Assembly: GCA_032716605.1 (NCBI GenBank)
Contig: JAVRFV010002327.1
Span: 1-64,000 of the forward strand
Length of the DNA stretch: 64,000 nt
Source of the DNA: Paralithodes platypus
Taxonomy: Eukaryota > Arthropoda > Malacostraca > Decapoda > Lithodidae
Reading direction: 5' to 3'
Within the stretch, counting starts at the first letter, position 1. Each line of letters starts with the position of its first letter. The position numbers and the translations under genes were made by a program. Of this stretch, positions 40,797-54,387 are shown piece after piece. The notes beneath the pieces are model-generated. The model ran no database searches. It had not been told where the DNA came from and saw only the letters and a list, made by a program, of their open reading frames with translations.

Positions 40797-41019
40797 TACT
40801 GTGGGTTTATATATTAGACATAGGCCTACAGTAACATCTTTGTAGAACATAACACATTACCGTAGCGAGTGTACTCCATTCCGAACACTTTTTGTAAACA
40901 TTGAACACGTCCCGGCGTCCGTAGCAGAGCTCTCAAGATTGCGGGACTGAGTTTGTTTACGCGCAGGACTATTTACGTATTTAGGCCTATATCGACAAAA
41001 TCGAGTTACAAAACTTATC

Positions 41020-41109
41020 AAAACTATTCTACCACAACAGAATCTATGTGAGTATATTATAAGGATTCCATTGAGCTTCACTTTCCCTAATACATTCTGT
41101 ATAATAACG
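41020..41109. repeat. Right inverted-repeat arm (unit 2)
   Basis: Counterpart of 7,847-7,936, again without inserts. Confidence 0.8.
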
Positions 41110-41247
41110 CTTCGTTTACCTCCTTGCACATAATCTTCCAGTTTGTACTGAATTTGAATTGCCCGCCAGAAACATTCAACAAAACACATTATTGGGACTT
41201 TATATAAACATCGATATTAGAGCTTTAAATCTACATAATTCAGTTGT

Positions 41248-41681
41248 TGTTGTTGTTGTTGTTCCCTAAGCTGCCTGGCCGAACAGCCCCGAGTCCCTGA
41301 GAAAGGCCATGGCCACGATCGGGCTTTCCCACAGAGCTCTCATTGAGTGTAGATTGTGTTGTTGGCGTAAGTGGTTGTGTGAAATGCAGTCTTCTATGAT
41401 GTGTTTAATGGTATGGGGTGCTGTGTTACATCCCGGGCAGGCGTCGACAACGGAGTCATCCAGTCTCTTCTGATAGCTCAGGAGAGCTGGATGGTGTCCG
41501 CATCTCAGCCTGGCCAGGTGGACTCTGTCCTCGCGAGGAAGGGAGGATTCGGAAGGATGGATTTCGGGAGGTCGTGCATGCAGCTGTGTGTTGTCTGTGA
41601 GTGAGTGGATGGATCGGTGAGAGATATGAGTATGGATGTGCTTCTGGAAGTTGGTTCGGGGTGGGCAGGGAGGGAGAGAGG
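41248..41681 (-). mobile_element. LINE-B (unit 2)
   Basis: Counterpart of 8,075-8,508 with an identical frame (41,685-41,266). Confidence 0.8.
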
Positions 41682-41813
41682 ACATAATTCAGTTTGTATA
41701 GATTGTTGATTCAAATAGGACATATATTATAGTTCAAAATTAATTTTACTATGTAAATAAATACTTTAAATTATTAGTTACTATAGTTGAGATTATTAGC
41801 CAAACCGTAAAAC

Positions 41814-43214
41814 ATAGGTCGGATGGGGGATATAGAGACAGACTGGGTCGAAAACAAGCGGGGAGTTAGACAGGGCTGTGGGCTATCCCCCCTCCTGTTT
41901 GGGATGTACACAGAGGAACTAGCTGCAAGAATGAAAGAAGCCGGCAGGGGAACACTAATTGGGAACGAACGTCTGGGTATCTTGCTATATGCAGATGATG
42001 TAGTGATCATGAGCGACAACCGAGAGGATCTGCAGAGGATGCTAGATGTGGTGTCCGAATATGGGAATGATCTGAATGTGAGCTTTAGCAGGGAGAAAAG
42101 TAAAGTACTGGTAGTGAATGGAGATGAAACGGATGTGGGTGCGACGTGGCTACTTGGGAATAATATAATTACCCAAACAAATGAATACAGGTACCTGGGA
42201 ATGACAGTGGATGCAAGAGGATGCGAGAAAACAAAAGATGAGAGACTAACAAGAGCGAGCCAATGGGTGGGAAGACTTGGCAGTGCTGCAAGGTGTAGAG
42301 CGAACAAGTATGAAGTAGTGCGAGGAGTATGGAAAGGTATGGCGGTGCCAGGCCTGATGTATGGTCTGGAAACCATCCCGTGGACAACGAATGACACAGC
42401 AAAGCTGGAAGTTGCCCAGAATAGGGTCGGAAGGCTCGCACTGGGAGCGAACAAGTATACTGCAGTAGAAGCCTTGAGAGGTGACGCGGGATGGAGCTCC
42501 TTTGAAGAAAGAATAGACAAGGGAGTCCTACGGTACCGGGTCAGACTGGAAAAAATGAATGGTGATAGATGGGCACGAAAGGTGTTTGAATGGGCTAAGG
42601 AGAGTAGTAAATGGAACAAGATGTGCGACAGAAAGATAGAGAAGTACGGAATGCGTGGTATCATGATGGGGGAAAGTATGGAAATGTGGAGCCATGAGAG
42701 ATGGAAGAAAGAGATCGGCAAACGGGTACAAAGCGTAGCAAGGGACGAATGGGCGGGGAATATGAGAAACAAGAGTTCACTAGAATGGTACATGTGTAAG
42801 CAACAGCCAAGAAGGGAGCCATTCTACGATGGGAGCATCGGAGGTGAACTCCTCTTCAAGGCCCGAACTAAGTCGCTTGAGCTGAACAGCAGAACATATA
42901 GATGGTCAAATGAAGGCAACAAGGCATGCAAGATGTGCGAGAGTGGGGAGGACGAGACTGTGGAGCATATCCTCCTAAAGTGCAGAAAATATGAAGGAGA
43001 AAGGCGGGTAATGCTAAGATCCATAGTGCAAGAGATTGGTGCGGAGGAATGGAATGCAGTGGTAGGAAGGTATGAATGGGGGCTCGACGGAATAGTGATC
43101 TACCTGCTTGGCCTGAACGACCTAAACATGTGGAATGAGACCACTGCACGGAGTGTTAAGGACTACCTAGAGGGAGTGTGGAGGAAAAGATCAGCCTCAC
43201 AATAGTGAGGCTGG
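41814..43214 (+). pseudogene. LINE-E reverse transcriptase part (unit 2)
   Basis: Counterpart of 8,640-10,040. The frame 41,823-43,205 encodes the same 460 residues. The flank just upstream has one extra A (GTAAAACATAGG). Confidence 0.8.
43192..43213 (+). terminator. Hairpin across LINE-E stop codon (unit 2)
   Basis: Same perfect 9-bp stem and AATA loop as at 10,018-10,039. Confidence 0.5.
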
Positions 43215-43545
43215 GGTGAGAATGCCCACGGGGGAACAATCTTCTTTTATTCTCAACCTGTCCTTTTCCATTATAGTTTATAAGTTTATCCTAGGAGAGA
43301 GAGCCGATACTAAGGCCACACCTCGACCAGTCGAGCGTGACTCTCGCACCAAGACCAAGACCAAGGAAAGTTCGGACTCTTTATTATTCTGTTGTCTTTA
43401 TCTAAGTGTACATCCATCTTCAGAAACAGCCACGCAACACCTCTGGTACCCCCTCTCCCTCCATGGGATTTTGTGGCTCCGAATGCATCGATAGACCCTC
43501 TACCTGGTATGCGGAAATCTGACGGCCCGTCCCACATCAAGCAAG

Positions 43546-43839
43546 CAGCGAGGGGGGGGGAAAAGTCCCCCTTTAACATATTATTGTATCCAAAGGCAGT
43601 CAAAATAGACGGGAACATGATGGCAAGCGTCCGACGCCTCCCCCGCCGTCATGTTTACATTTGTCGATCGTCGTGGTTAAGTTCGCGTCTATTTTGACGG
43701 CGATTATTACGGTTATTTGCCCCCTACTGGCAATATATATGATGACAATATGTCATGGCGGGGTGAGGGCTCAACATATTATTGTAGCCTATTTAAAGGC
43801 AGTTAAAATAGACGGGAACATGATGGAAAACGTCCGACG
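43546..43839. repeat. MITE-like cluster (unit 2)
   Basis: Counterpart of 10,375-10,668. A TTG is missing just upstream (TTCTGTTGTC against TTCTGTTGTTGTC). Confidence 0.6.
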
Positions 43840-44496
43840 CTGCTGCCGCTAATGTCCTTTCAAAGGGGTATATGCTAGTAGACACTAGGATACCCTATAC
43901 CCAGTCAGAGGTAAGAAGAAGAAGAAGAGTCCTGCAGTAGTCTCCTTGAATGTTACCAATTTTGGGATCCATAATGCTGAAGACTCATTATGTTCTTCTC
44001 TTCTTCTTATTGTTTAAATGTGCAGTTTGCTTGGAGGGTTGTCTCCAGATTACTGCACAGGCGTTTAGATGGGACAGAGTAAGAATAGAAGGGGAAAATC
44101 ATAGAATGAGGAATGAAAAACTACTCAAAATTAGTCACTGAAGCCCCCCAACCGCGTCAAGGAGAGTAGTATCAGGGGGGTCTCATTATGTTAAAAGGCC
44201 TGTCTCTGAGAAAAAGCTTTAAAATAGTTTACCTGGGTGAAAGACGCTCATTGAGGAATTCGACGTTTCAATTTCGCCACTTAAGATACGGTTGCCCACT
44301 TTCAGTATCTCTTAAGACAACTTCAGTAAAGATAGAGTTCACATTAAAACATAAATATAATATATTTCCCTTTGTTCTCTCTCTGATGTACACTTCTTCT
44401 TCTCCTTCTTCTTCACGATGCACAGTGTCAACAGGGATGTAGCCCCCAGATAACTGCGCAAGTAGTACAAGACTTAATTAAGGTTCATGGCGAGGG
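43840..44496. other. Intergenic, no gene seen (unit 2)
   Basis: Counterpart of 10,669-11,325. Confidence 0.45.
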
Positions 44497-44500
44497 GGCA

Positions 44501-45511
44501 CGATTTCTAGCACGTAACATACTGTAGATGGTGAGGAGTGTGCAGAAGACGAGTAACGGTGAGAAGCGGTAGTTGGAGGGTCGTCAGAGGTCGGAGATCC
44601 TCCCTGTAGCAGCGAGGAACGTAGAGAGTCCAGTGGAGATATGAAGATCGGTGGTGTTGAGAGGTGCTCCTCCAAGAATATGCTTGATGGTAAACTGTCC
44701 TCCCTGGCGGAGAATGCATTCCTTTAAGGCGACCCTGGCACCATGATATCTATGACAATGTAGTAGGAAATATTCAACAGTTTCAGGGGTATTGCAGTGC
44801 TGGCAGTGGCCATCTTGGTGGAGACCTAGGCGATGCATATGTGCCGCCAACCGGGAGTGTCCCAGCCGAAGACGTGTGGCTGCCCTATTGAGAGATGGAG
44901 ACTTATAGCGAGTGTGCCGCCAAACCATCCAGTCATCCTTGACAGTGCCATAACGGGTATTCGTTATCTGTGCCTTCCAATCGTGGATAAATGTTTGTCG
45001 CAATGCGTCGCTAAGGATCACCTTCCTGTCTCGTACTGTGTAGGGGAGCCTAGTGATGTGCTGGAGGGAGTGTAAGTTCTTGGCAAGGGAATCCACGATC
45101 TCGTTGTGAAGGAGACCCGAATGGCTCGGAACCCACTGGAGGGACACTGAGGAGCCATTACTCTTATGACGAGCAAGAAGCTGTAGGATCGGGTGGACAA
45201 GCTCTTTGTTGGTCTTAGTGGCGTAGGAGATGGATTGGAGAGCACTTCGAGAGTCGCAGCAGAGGACATAATGACCAGGGGGAAGGGTGACCGTGGTCTC
45301 GAGAGCTTTGAAGAGGCCAAAAAGTTCAGCGGTGAATATGGTAGAGCGGTGGGGCAGTCGCCATCCCTGGACTAAATTAAATTTAGGAACCCACAAAGCT
45401 GTCGAGACAGAGATACCGGTCGCACCATGGATGAGGGACCCATCAGTGTAGACGTAAGTAGTGTCAACAGGGAAGGTGGTAAACAACTGGAGAATAGCTT
45501 GCAGCTTAAGG
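44501..45511 (-). pseudogene. LINE-H RNase H part (unit 2)
   Basis: Counterpart of 11,330-12,340. The 300-codon frame 45,486-44,584 is identical in protein. Confidence 0.75.
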
Positions 45512-47550
45512 GGCTAGAATATAACATTGACTTCATGTGAAGTGCGAGTGCCCTACACATTCTAAAATTGTGCATATTAATCTTGGGGAACTCATTATAT
45601 ATAAGGTATAAGTTCAAGGTGATACTTTGGATAAACCTGACTTCTAGCAAGCAACAAACAGCAATTTTGTAAGTAGCCAAGCATATTATTTTTTCAGATA
45701 AGCCTAGGCCTACTTGTATTAGCCTAGGCCTATGATGATAATGATGATTTGAAGCAGAAATTAGTAGCCTAGGCTGAGGCTAGGCGTATTAGGCTTAGGA
45801 TAACCCATTATCCAACAATCTTAGGACTGCCCCCACTAGTGGGGCTCTGTATAATGTATTGATAGGCTAATGAAGATCAAGGAAGATTTGAGGTTAAAGA
45901 CAGTACAAAATAAGGTTAGCTAGGCAGCTGGGAATCTGGTTCTGGTAGGCTAAGACTCAGAGCCCACTCTTAACCCGGGAATGGCGAAGGTCCTCAATTA
46001 TGGTAATTATTTAGAAGATGACCTTTTTTTATAGTTATTAAAAACTTACTCTATGGTGTATTATATGATATATAGAAGCAATAGAACTGTTAAAATGACC
46101 TGGGAAGTGTATATTAAACTTAGCCTAGACCAACATTCCTGTATTTTTTTTTTTTTTTTTTTGTAAGGCTAGGCTAGGCTAACCTAGCCTAGGCTACTCT
46201 TGAGTTTTGGAACACAGTAGGCCTAAGCCTAGGCCTATTTTAGATGTCTAACTTTTAAAATAATAATATAAAAATACGTAGGCTAGGATTAATTTTTTGT
46301 TATCATTATACAGAAAGTTAATTTGTGTTATCACTAAAAAAAACAGCGTCATTCGACACCCTGGCTAGGCTATAGCCTATGACAATAACAGTTTGCCGTC
46401 ATGCCGTGGGATTATAGGGGTAGACCTGTCACTGAAGAATACTTTCGCAGTCTTACCGTTTGTTTTTGTTTTCAAGGTATAGGCTATAGGCAGAATAGGC
46501 TACAGTAGTATCTTATCTACTGGTATCTTATTTTATTGTAGTTTATATTATGAGTGGAAGATTTGCAATAACTTACCCTAACCAAAGTCCAAACATAGTG
46601 TCCAAAGTGGGATCTGCACCCTGCCTCTATGTTCTCATTTTGTATACCGGTAACTTTTTAGCCAGATTACCGGTACAATTTAATAAGTGTACAGCCAGCA
46701 GCTAGGCCTACCGCCTACAGTGCATTTATAGATTTCCCGGAATCCCGGCCATGACTTGGGTATCACTAAAGAATCTTTCCGCAGCTTTATGTACAATTGT
46801 TTGTTTTTATTTCTTCAAGGAATATAGTACAGTAGTTTATTGTTCAATTGTTTATCATGTTATGAGTAGATAATTTGCATTACCTTACCCTAACCTAACT
46901 TTACTTAGTCTTAGTGTCCAAAGTGGGGGCTGCCACTATCCCCACAGTCCACACACCCGCTAACTAACATATATTATTGGTATGCCTTGTCATTACTATT
47001 AACCTGACTTCATGGGGGTAACGGAGACTTGATTGAATATTTTCGGAATTAGCCTCGCAGAATCTTGAGTCTTTTAAAGTTGTGAAAATTTAAGTAAGTT
47101 TCTACGTTCCTACTGATTGTACTTAACCCGAGATGGGAATAGCCTACCCAGGTATTTTTTACTCGGCCCAGGGAAAATAATAGACAAACAAATGTTCTAA
47201 TCAAAGTTTATTCTTGAAACTTGGTACCGGTATGTATTTTAACCAGTACTCTATAGTAACTCATGTATCATATGAAAGGATATAAATTAAGTATGTAATA
47301 GTTCTTGGAATGCAACAACAAATATACATGAAATCTTTATTGGACAAAAGTTACAAAACTAAAACAGGGACTGCTAAGAATAATTTAAAAACCTGTTTTC
47401 AATGCCTATATTAGTGGACCTGAAGTGAATCTCTTTGAGACTGAAGTACAGGCAGCCAGCTCCCCTAGTATCCTGATTAAACACCAGTAAACATACATAA
47501 CATCCCTTTTACTTACAATATTATTCATTCCTTTTAATAAATTTTGAGCA
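45512..47550. other. AGGCCT-rich gene-poor stretch (unit 2)
   Basis: Counterpart of 12,341-14,365. Differences: a longer poly-T run near 46,145, TACCGGTA restored at ~46,672 (TTACCGGTAC against TTCCCGGTAC), and 13 extra bases near 46,785 (AGCTTTATGTACA). Confidence 0.5.
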
Positions 47551-47554
47551 TGTA

Positions 47555-48116
47555 TTGTGCGTATATTTACCTTCACATCTCAAAATTTCTCCAGCGGCCG
47601 GGGGGCTACGCCTTGCCCAGTACTTCATCGCAAATGACATCACAGAGGCAGTAAAGAAGAGAGCCATTTTGTTGAGTGTTTGTGGATCTACAACTTACAG
47701 TTTGATGAGGAGTTTAGTGGCCCCAGAAAAACCAGCAGCGAAAACATTTGAGGAACTCTGCAAACTAGTGCAAGATCACCACCACCCCAAGCCCTCGCTT
47801 ATTGTCTCGTTTTAAATTCAATTCGCACTATCAAAAACAGGGTCAGTCTATATTGTCATTCATTGCTGACCTGAGACAGTTAACAGAACATTGTGAGTAT
47901 GGTTCAACCTTGGAAGACATGTTAAGGGATAGGTTAGTGGTTGGAGTTAGAGATGAACACATACAGAGACGGCTGTTATCAGAAAAAGTGTTAACCTTAA
48001 ACAAATCAGTAGAACTTGCACATGGTATGGAAGTGGCTATGAAAAATGCATTAGATATCCAAGCTGCTAAAGGATTACATTTCCCCCGCAAGACAATATT
48101 TCCCAGGCATCAGTAA
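47555..48116 (+). pseudogene. Ty3 gag fragments (unit 2)
   Basis: The gag frame 47,555-47,815 matches unit 1. The following frame 47,802-48,116 stops early because a C is missing near 48,075 relative to unit 1. Confidence 0.75.
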
Positions 48117-48160
48117 ATAAAATTCAAAGGCAGCAGAGTGTAAAGAAACCTGAAGGTTGG

Positions 48161-49352
48161 GTGCAAGTTAAGAAAACTCCAGATACAAGCTCTCGACCAA
48201 GATCTTGTTATAGGTGTTCTGCTTCGACACACACTGCAGATACTTGTCGGTTTAAAGAAGCAGAATGTCACTACTGTCACAAGAAGGGTCACATAACAAG
48301 GGCATGTATGAAAAAATCACAGTCCAGGAGGCAACAAAACTTAAATTCTGCCAACTTGGTGGAGGAAGCAGAAGGAGCCGAAAATTTTGAAGAAGAAGAC
48401 AGCCCTATTTATACTATGTTTAATGTAGCAGCTTCCAAAGTAGGTACACATCCCATCATGGCCAAGTTTGAAATTGAAGGCAAGTCAGTCGAGATGCAGG
48501 TCGACACAGGGGCTTCCGTCTCCATTATCACTAAGAAGATGCACGAGTTTGTTTCCAGACAGTTCACTCAAGAAATCTAAAGCAGTGCTGCGTACTTACA
48601 CAGGAGAGGAGATTAAAGTAGTTGGAAAACTGGAGGTACAGGCAAAATATGATGACCAAGAAGCTAATGTTCCACTCATTGTGGTAGAAGGTAATGGACC
48701 AAATTTGGTTGGAAGGGATTGGTTAAGAAAATTTAGGTTAAATTGGAGTGCAATATGCCATATAGTTGCTGGTACTTCTCACATTCCTCTGCTTGAACAA
48801 TATGGGGAAGTATTTCAAGATGGTTTGGGCACAGTGAAGAATGTAAAAGCCAAGTTACATGTGGATCCAACAGTACAGCCAAAGTTTTTTAAGGCCCGGC
48901 CAGTACCTTTTGCCATGAGGGAGAAAGTAGAAACTGAACTGAAGCATTTACAGCAAGAGGGAATAATTGAACCTGTGGAATTCTCTGACTGGGCTACTCC
49001 CATCGTTCCAGTGTTAAAAGGAAATGGGAATGTTCGGATTTGTGGCGATTACAAAATTACCATAAACCGTGCCATTAAATGTGATGTTTATCCTATTCCT
49101 CGAATTGAAGACTTGTATGCAACTTTGAGTGGGGGTCAAACCTTTACTAAAATTGATCTGTCCAACGCATACCTCCAACTTCCTCTTGATGAAGTTTTAA
49201 AGGATTTAAGCACCATCAACACACACAAGGCCTATTCAGATACATTCGCTTACCATTCGGAATCTCCTCTTCACCTGCTATCTTTCAACGGTGTATGGAT
49301 AGTTTACTTCAGGGTATTCCTAATGTGTGTGTCTACTTGGATGACATTTTGA
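48161..49352 (+). pseudogene. Ty3 zinc knuckles, protease, RT fragments (unit 2)
   Basis: Zinc knuckles and DTGA lie in 48,161-48,580. The rest of protease and the RT fingers and palm lie in a shifted frame to 49,352. The catalytic YLDD is in yet another frame (49,295-49,528) after a lost G near 49,230. Confidence 0.8.
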
Positions 49353-49534
49353 TAACTGGTGAATCAGAAGCTGAACATCTAAAAAATCTGGAAGCAGTTC
49401 TCAAGAAACTCTCGGAGGTTGGGTTTCGTGCAAAGCCAGATAAGTGTGTGTTCCAAGCCAAAGAAGTCAGCTATTTGGGTCATCGCATTGATGCGGAAGG
49501 ATTACATCCCCTTGAAGAAAAAGTTTGAGCCGTA

Positions 49535-50959
49535 ATGGATGCTCCAAAACCCTGTGACATGATGGAACTCAAATCATATCTAGGTCTCCTGAACTATTAT
49601 GGACGCTTTCTACCAAACATTTCTACAGTCTTGGCACCTTTGCATTTGTTGTTAACTAAGAATTCTCCTTGGAAGTGGGGTGAAGACCAAGATGATGCAT
49701 TTAGAAAATCAAAGATGTTACTTCAGTCATCAACAGTGTTGGTCCACTATGATCCACAGAAAGAAATAGTATTAACATGTGATGCTTCCCCCTATGGTGT
49801 TGGAGCAGTGCTTTCTCATCGATTTGGTGACGGATCAGACAAGCCCATTGCATTTGCTTCAAGAACCTTGGCCCCTGCTGAAAGAAGATATGCTCACATT
49901 GAGAGGGAAGGACTGGCGATAGTGTTTGGAGTTAAGAAATTTCACAACTATTTGTTTGGGCGACACTTTCAGATATTCAATGATCACAAGCCTCTGAAAG
50001 CCCTATTTGGAGAACACAAAGCAGTATCATCTATAGCCTCTGCCAGGATCCAGCGTTGGGCTTTGACACTTTCAGCATATGACTACTCGTTCTCGTATAA
50101 GCCTGGCAAAGAAATTAGTAATGCTGATGCACTAAGCAGACTCCCATTACCGGAATTCCCAACCAAGGTACCAAGCCCACAAGATGCAGTGTTGCTGTTG
50201 GAGTTCATGGATGCTTCACCTATAACTGCAAATGAAATACAGAACTGGACTAGACATGACCCAACTCTTTCACGTGTCTTACGTTTTGTACTCCAAGGTT
50301 GGCCACATACTGTAAACCCTGACCTGAAACCCTACTGGGCAAGGAGAAGTGAGTTCAGTGTAGAAGACGGTGTGTTATTGTGGGGCTGTAGAGTTGTAGT
50401 GCCACCACCAGGAAGACCACAAGTCTTGGAGATGCTTCACCAATCACATCCAGGAATAGTGAGGATGAAAAATTTTGCTCGGAGCTATGTGTGGTGGCCT
50501 AACATGGACCAAGATATAGAAACTGTTGTGCATCAGTGCCACTTATGTCAAGAAAATATGAACTTATCTCCTGCTGTACCGATGCATCCCTGGGAATGGC
50601 CTACACATCCTTGGGAAAGAGTGCACATTGATCATGCTGGACCATTCATGAACCGTATGTTTCTGTTTCTCCTGGTAATTGATGCCTACTCCAAGTGGAT
50701 GGAAATCTTCCCAGTTTCGTCCACTTCTACAGAAGTAACCATAAGCAAACTTAGAACAGCTTTCTCTTCCCATGGGTTACCGTCAGTTTTAGTTTCAGAT
50801 AATGGGACATCTTTCACCAGTGTAGAATTCCAGGAATTCATGAAGGCAAATGGTATAAGACACCTAACCTCTGCACCTTACCATCCAGGATCAAATGGAC
50901 TAGCAGAGCGTTCAGTGCAAAACTTTCAAGAGTGGTATGAAGAAACTTCAAGTGGGTAG
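49535..50959 (+). pseudogene. Ty3 RNase H and integrase (unit 2)
   Basis: Counterpart of 16,355-17,851, 474 codons. RNase H and the DDE residues are present. The first integrase motif reads HIDHAGPF. The frame is lost shortly after the DDE glutamate by an added A. Confidence 0.8.
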
Positions 50960-51047
50960 CATTGAAACCAGAGAGTCTTAAGGTTTCTTTTCAAGTAACC
51001 GCGTAACACCACATTCAACAACTGGGAAGTCACCAGCATAACTTTTA

Positions 51048-51371
51048 ATGGGTCGCAAATTGAAAACCCATTTGGATTTGTTGCAACCAGATCTCTCCAA
51101 GAAAGTGCGTCATGCTCAAGAGAAACAAAAGAGGAGGCATGATACCCATACACAAGACAGGTATTTTGAAATAGGTGACAGGGTTGGTGTTTATAATGTT
51201 GGATCTGGACCTCGGTGGTGGTTTGGAATTATAGAAGGACATGAGGGAGGAGCCTACATAGTGAAACTGAAGGACGGACGCAGCATTAGACGCCATGCAG
51301 ATCATCACCGAATGTCCAGAAAGGGTGATTTTGTTGACAATATGATGCCATCTCAGGGTTGCAGAAAGTGA
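51048..51371 (+). pseudogene. Ty3 integrase C-terminal domain, truncated (unit 2)
   Basis: Counterpart of 17,858-18,409, but an extra G near 51,357 ends the frame after 107 codons. Confidence 0.75.
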
Positions 51372-51601
51372 AGGGCCTTCTCCTGCATCACTAAACAAGT
51401 TGGGGAACACCAAGTTACAACTCCGCTCCAGTATCGGTATATGAAAAGGAATCTACACAAACGCCTTTCTACCAACAGGAGGGGAGGCCTACCAGACTGT
51501 CACCACTTGTTCACCCAGAAAAAGAGACACCAGTACCATTACGTCCTCAGTTAAGGCGCTCCGACAGGTTACGGAAGGCACCTGAACGACTAAACCTGTG
51601 A

Positions 51602-52833
51602 ACCTGATAAGCCTTAGGATAGTAAATGCATTTAATTTTTTTTTATGGTTAATAAAAGGATTTTATGATTAGTTTCTTGAAAACAATTATATATTTACAG
51701 TATGTCTAATTATCTAGTCTGTAATGTGTAATCTTTTACTTCCTTATACTGTACATGTATTAGTATCCATAATGTTGATATAGAAAGAATTAAAATCCTT
51801 TCATTAACAAACTTTACTTTATATATAAAGGAAGCGTAACACTGGTTTTTGTTCAAAATATACCGGTATTCTGTTAGGATCAACTTTAATTTTGTTTTCT
51901 TTAAGATCTAATACAAATACCTGTAAATGAATGATATAGGTATAAGTTCTAATTGAGATTACAAATATCTCTGATACTGACATATTACTGAGTAGTAGGC
52001 TACCAGTAAATTTTGTGTACTGTTCTGTACATATGAACTTGCATGGATTTATTTATTTCCTCCATATTGTTAAGAAACTAAGAGCAGCCTATATGTAAAC
52101 CCATCATAAATGTTGGTATATAATTATTTTTGTTTTTATGTTGTAGGCCTATGTTACTTTCAATTAATCATACGTAGTTTAGAGTACGATATTATATCTA
52201 CCAGTCATCATCAAACTTTAATACTGTATTTATTTCTTAATGCTTTAAAGTTACTGTATTGATATTTTTCAACTTAAAGGGGAAGGAGTATTATGTATGT
52301 AAGGATTAATAGTAGTTCCACAGATGATCAGTATTATGTATGTAATGATTAATAGCATTTTCCATTGATGACCCCTTTTATATGTTATGAATCTAGGGTC
52401 CCTTAAGATTTGATTCAGAGTAAACATGGCTGCCACCCATCCACACAGGTGTTTCCTTGTCCTGCCTTTATTGCATAGTTGAGGGTTTGATACACTACAG
52501 GCGTCGACTGACTGGGGACAGAGGTGCATGGGGGTGGTTCGTTCGTGGCCACCCCTTCGGGGATCACGGCGTCAGGCAATAGATAGATAGATAGAATACA
52601 TGCAAGAGACATCTGTGAGTAAAAAATGTTATCCCCAAGAAGAAATATTTTTTATAATAGTTAACGATAAAATATTTCGCTTTCTCTAATAATATACTTT
52701 ACAGAAAACGAACAAATTAAGATGGGTAACACATTCAAAGAGACGAAAATAAAGAATATTTACAATATATTTTTTTATAATTCCTATTATTAATTGTCAA
52801 CAAAGGTGCTAAGAGTAGGCTAATCTTTGCAAA

Positions 52834-52864
<31 letters not shown>

Positions 52865-53185
52865 TACTGTATATATAAATATAATTCTTAATTTATTCTA
52901 TACATTTTTAACGCTAATGTTAAGTGTTTAATCAATGTCGATATAATGGAGCTTGTATACTTACTTACTCAATTGATAGATTTCAGTAAGCGGTGACGAC
53001 GTATTTTGTGGATCTCTGCTAGACATAGGCTACTCACTATTAAGGTATACATTTTCAGTGTATATATATATATATATATATATAGTACTATTCTGATATA
53101 ATTCCTGTTCTTCACCTCATATATTGTTCTTATAACGCACATAGGGCCTATTTGTAAAATATATAACAATACTCAAAGAACTGCT
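51602..53185. other. AT-rich spacer before kinase (unit 2)
   Basis: Counterpart of 18,410-19,985. The TA microsatellite near 52,842 is longer than in unit 1. The GATA-tailed repeat is at 52,525-52,594. Confidence 0.5.
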
Positions 53186-53274
53186 ATTAGTTTTTTCTCT
53201 CTTTAGCAGTTATCCGATTTTGTTTGTAGGCTATCTCCTTAGTTGTTTTAAAATTATTTTAAATAATACTAAAA

Positions 53275-54387
53275 ATGGGATATCTAAGTAGTTTGGATGG
53301 AAATTTGGAATATTTGGTGAATTCTAAGGATCAACTTGTTTTTGAGGAAATTTTCAGGAAGATTTCTGAGATTCGAGGATCAGAAAGGTTGAATGAAGAC
53401 CTCGTTGAACTTCAAAGGGAGTATGATGACGGTTCAGGTTCAAAACTAATGAATTCTTTGATGGAGATCTATGAAGATTCCTACCCCATAAAACTATTAG
53501 GATCTGGGTACTGTGGATATGCTTTCCTGGTAAAATACTGTGATCAGCCAGCAGTATTAAAAATAACCAAGATAGTGAATGGTAGGACGTTGCCAATGGG
53601 GAAAGAAGCCGTTGTGCTTTATAAGCTGAATGGTGCTGGTGGAATGCCAAAACTTTTTGCAGCGTCGATAAGTGGCGATGTGCTCATCATGTCTCACGTA
53701 TCAGGAATTTGTTTTGAAAACTTAATGTTTTCGGTGAGCGGTGAAAAGTACCTGCGTAAAGTGTCAGACACGGTGCCGTTCTTCTTATCGGTAATTGAGT
53801 GCCTTTGTGTGGCGGTGAACGAGGTCCACACGGCTGGTTACGTCCACAACGACCTTCATTTTGGCAATGTTATGGTAGACGGTGGCTACGATGGAAAGCC
53901 AATAAAAGTTAAATTGGTAGATGCCGGGTTTGTCACGCCACCAGGTCCGTTCTACTGGTATAAATCAAGTAGTACTAATAGGAAATATGGTAGAATATTT
54001 CAAGCCAGAGAGTTGTTTAGGGATCATATGACGTATCCTTCGAGTGACATTTTCAGCATTGGGGTTATGTTGCAAATGACAATAGAAAAGAAACTTTTGA
54101 ACAACCAAATTCCTGAGATAAATCAATTAATTGATAAAATGGTGTGCCTCAATTGGCAAGAACGAATTTCGTTGGATGAAACTGTGAAATTCCTTAAAAA
54201 TATTATGGAAATGTATAATGGCCCTCGGTCTATCGGCTCCGCACTATCACCCACACACAAGTTCTTCACCACCCCCAAAATCACTCCATGGAGGTATAAC
54301 GTTAATGCTACACGATGGGGGCAAACTTACACTGCCTGGCGGGGATGTACTTACACTGCCAGCCGGTACTACTCTCAAAATTCCTGA
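53275..54387 (+). CDS. Kinase-like protein, copy with frameshifted tail
   Basis: 370 codons. The kinase domain is intact and keeps K96, E111, HNDLHFGN (191-198), DAG (216-218) and D258. Relative to 20,075-21,457 there are five amino-acid changes (D25E, I44V, I59M, N234T, I313M) and five silent changes in the first ~940 bases. A CA dinucleotide missing from a short CA run near 54,251-54,259 shifts the frame after residue ~327, so the tail is replaced by about 43 unrelated residues ending at 54,387. If real, it encodes a kinase without the glycine-rich beta-like tail; it could equally be a sequencing or assembly error. Upstream splice-acceptor-like tract and downstream AATAAA (54,751) are unchanged. 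Confidence 0.7.
   Translation: MGYLSSLDGNLEYLVNSKDQLVFEEIFRKISEIRGSERLNEDLVELQREYDDGSGSKLMNSLMEIYEDSYPIKLLGSGYCGYAFLVKYCDQPAVLKITKIVNGRTLPMGKEAVVLYKLNGAGGMPKLFAASISGDVLIMSHVSGICFENLMFSVSGEKYLRKVSDTVPFFLSVIECLCVAVNEVHTAGYVHNDLHFGNVMVDGGYDGKPIKVKLVDAGFVTPPGPFYWYKSSSTNRKYGRIFQARELFRDHMTYPSSDIFSIGVMLQMTIEKKLLNNQIPEINQLIDKMVCLNWQERISLDETVKFLKNIMEMYNGPRSIGSALSPTHKFFTTPKITPWRYNVNATRWGQTYTAWRGCTYTASRYYSQNS

Larger units (their letters stand above)
47555..51601 (+). mobile_element. Ty3-type element (unit 2), more heavily broken
   Basis: Counterpart of 14,371-18,409. It shares the gag frameshift and both in-frame stops (TGA 49,526-49,528; TAA near 51,039). Additional unit-2 lesions are a lost base near 48,075, a changed AAGAATTTG to GAGTTTG near 48,545, a lost G near 49,230, an extra A near 50,921, an AG repeat near 50,973, an extra A near 50,997, and extra Gs near 51,357 and 51,404. 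There is also a 6-base in-frame insertion near 50,664 (FLFLLV against FLLV) and Y to H beside the first integrase aspartate. Confidence 0.9.
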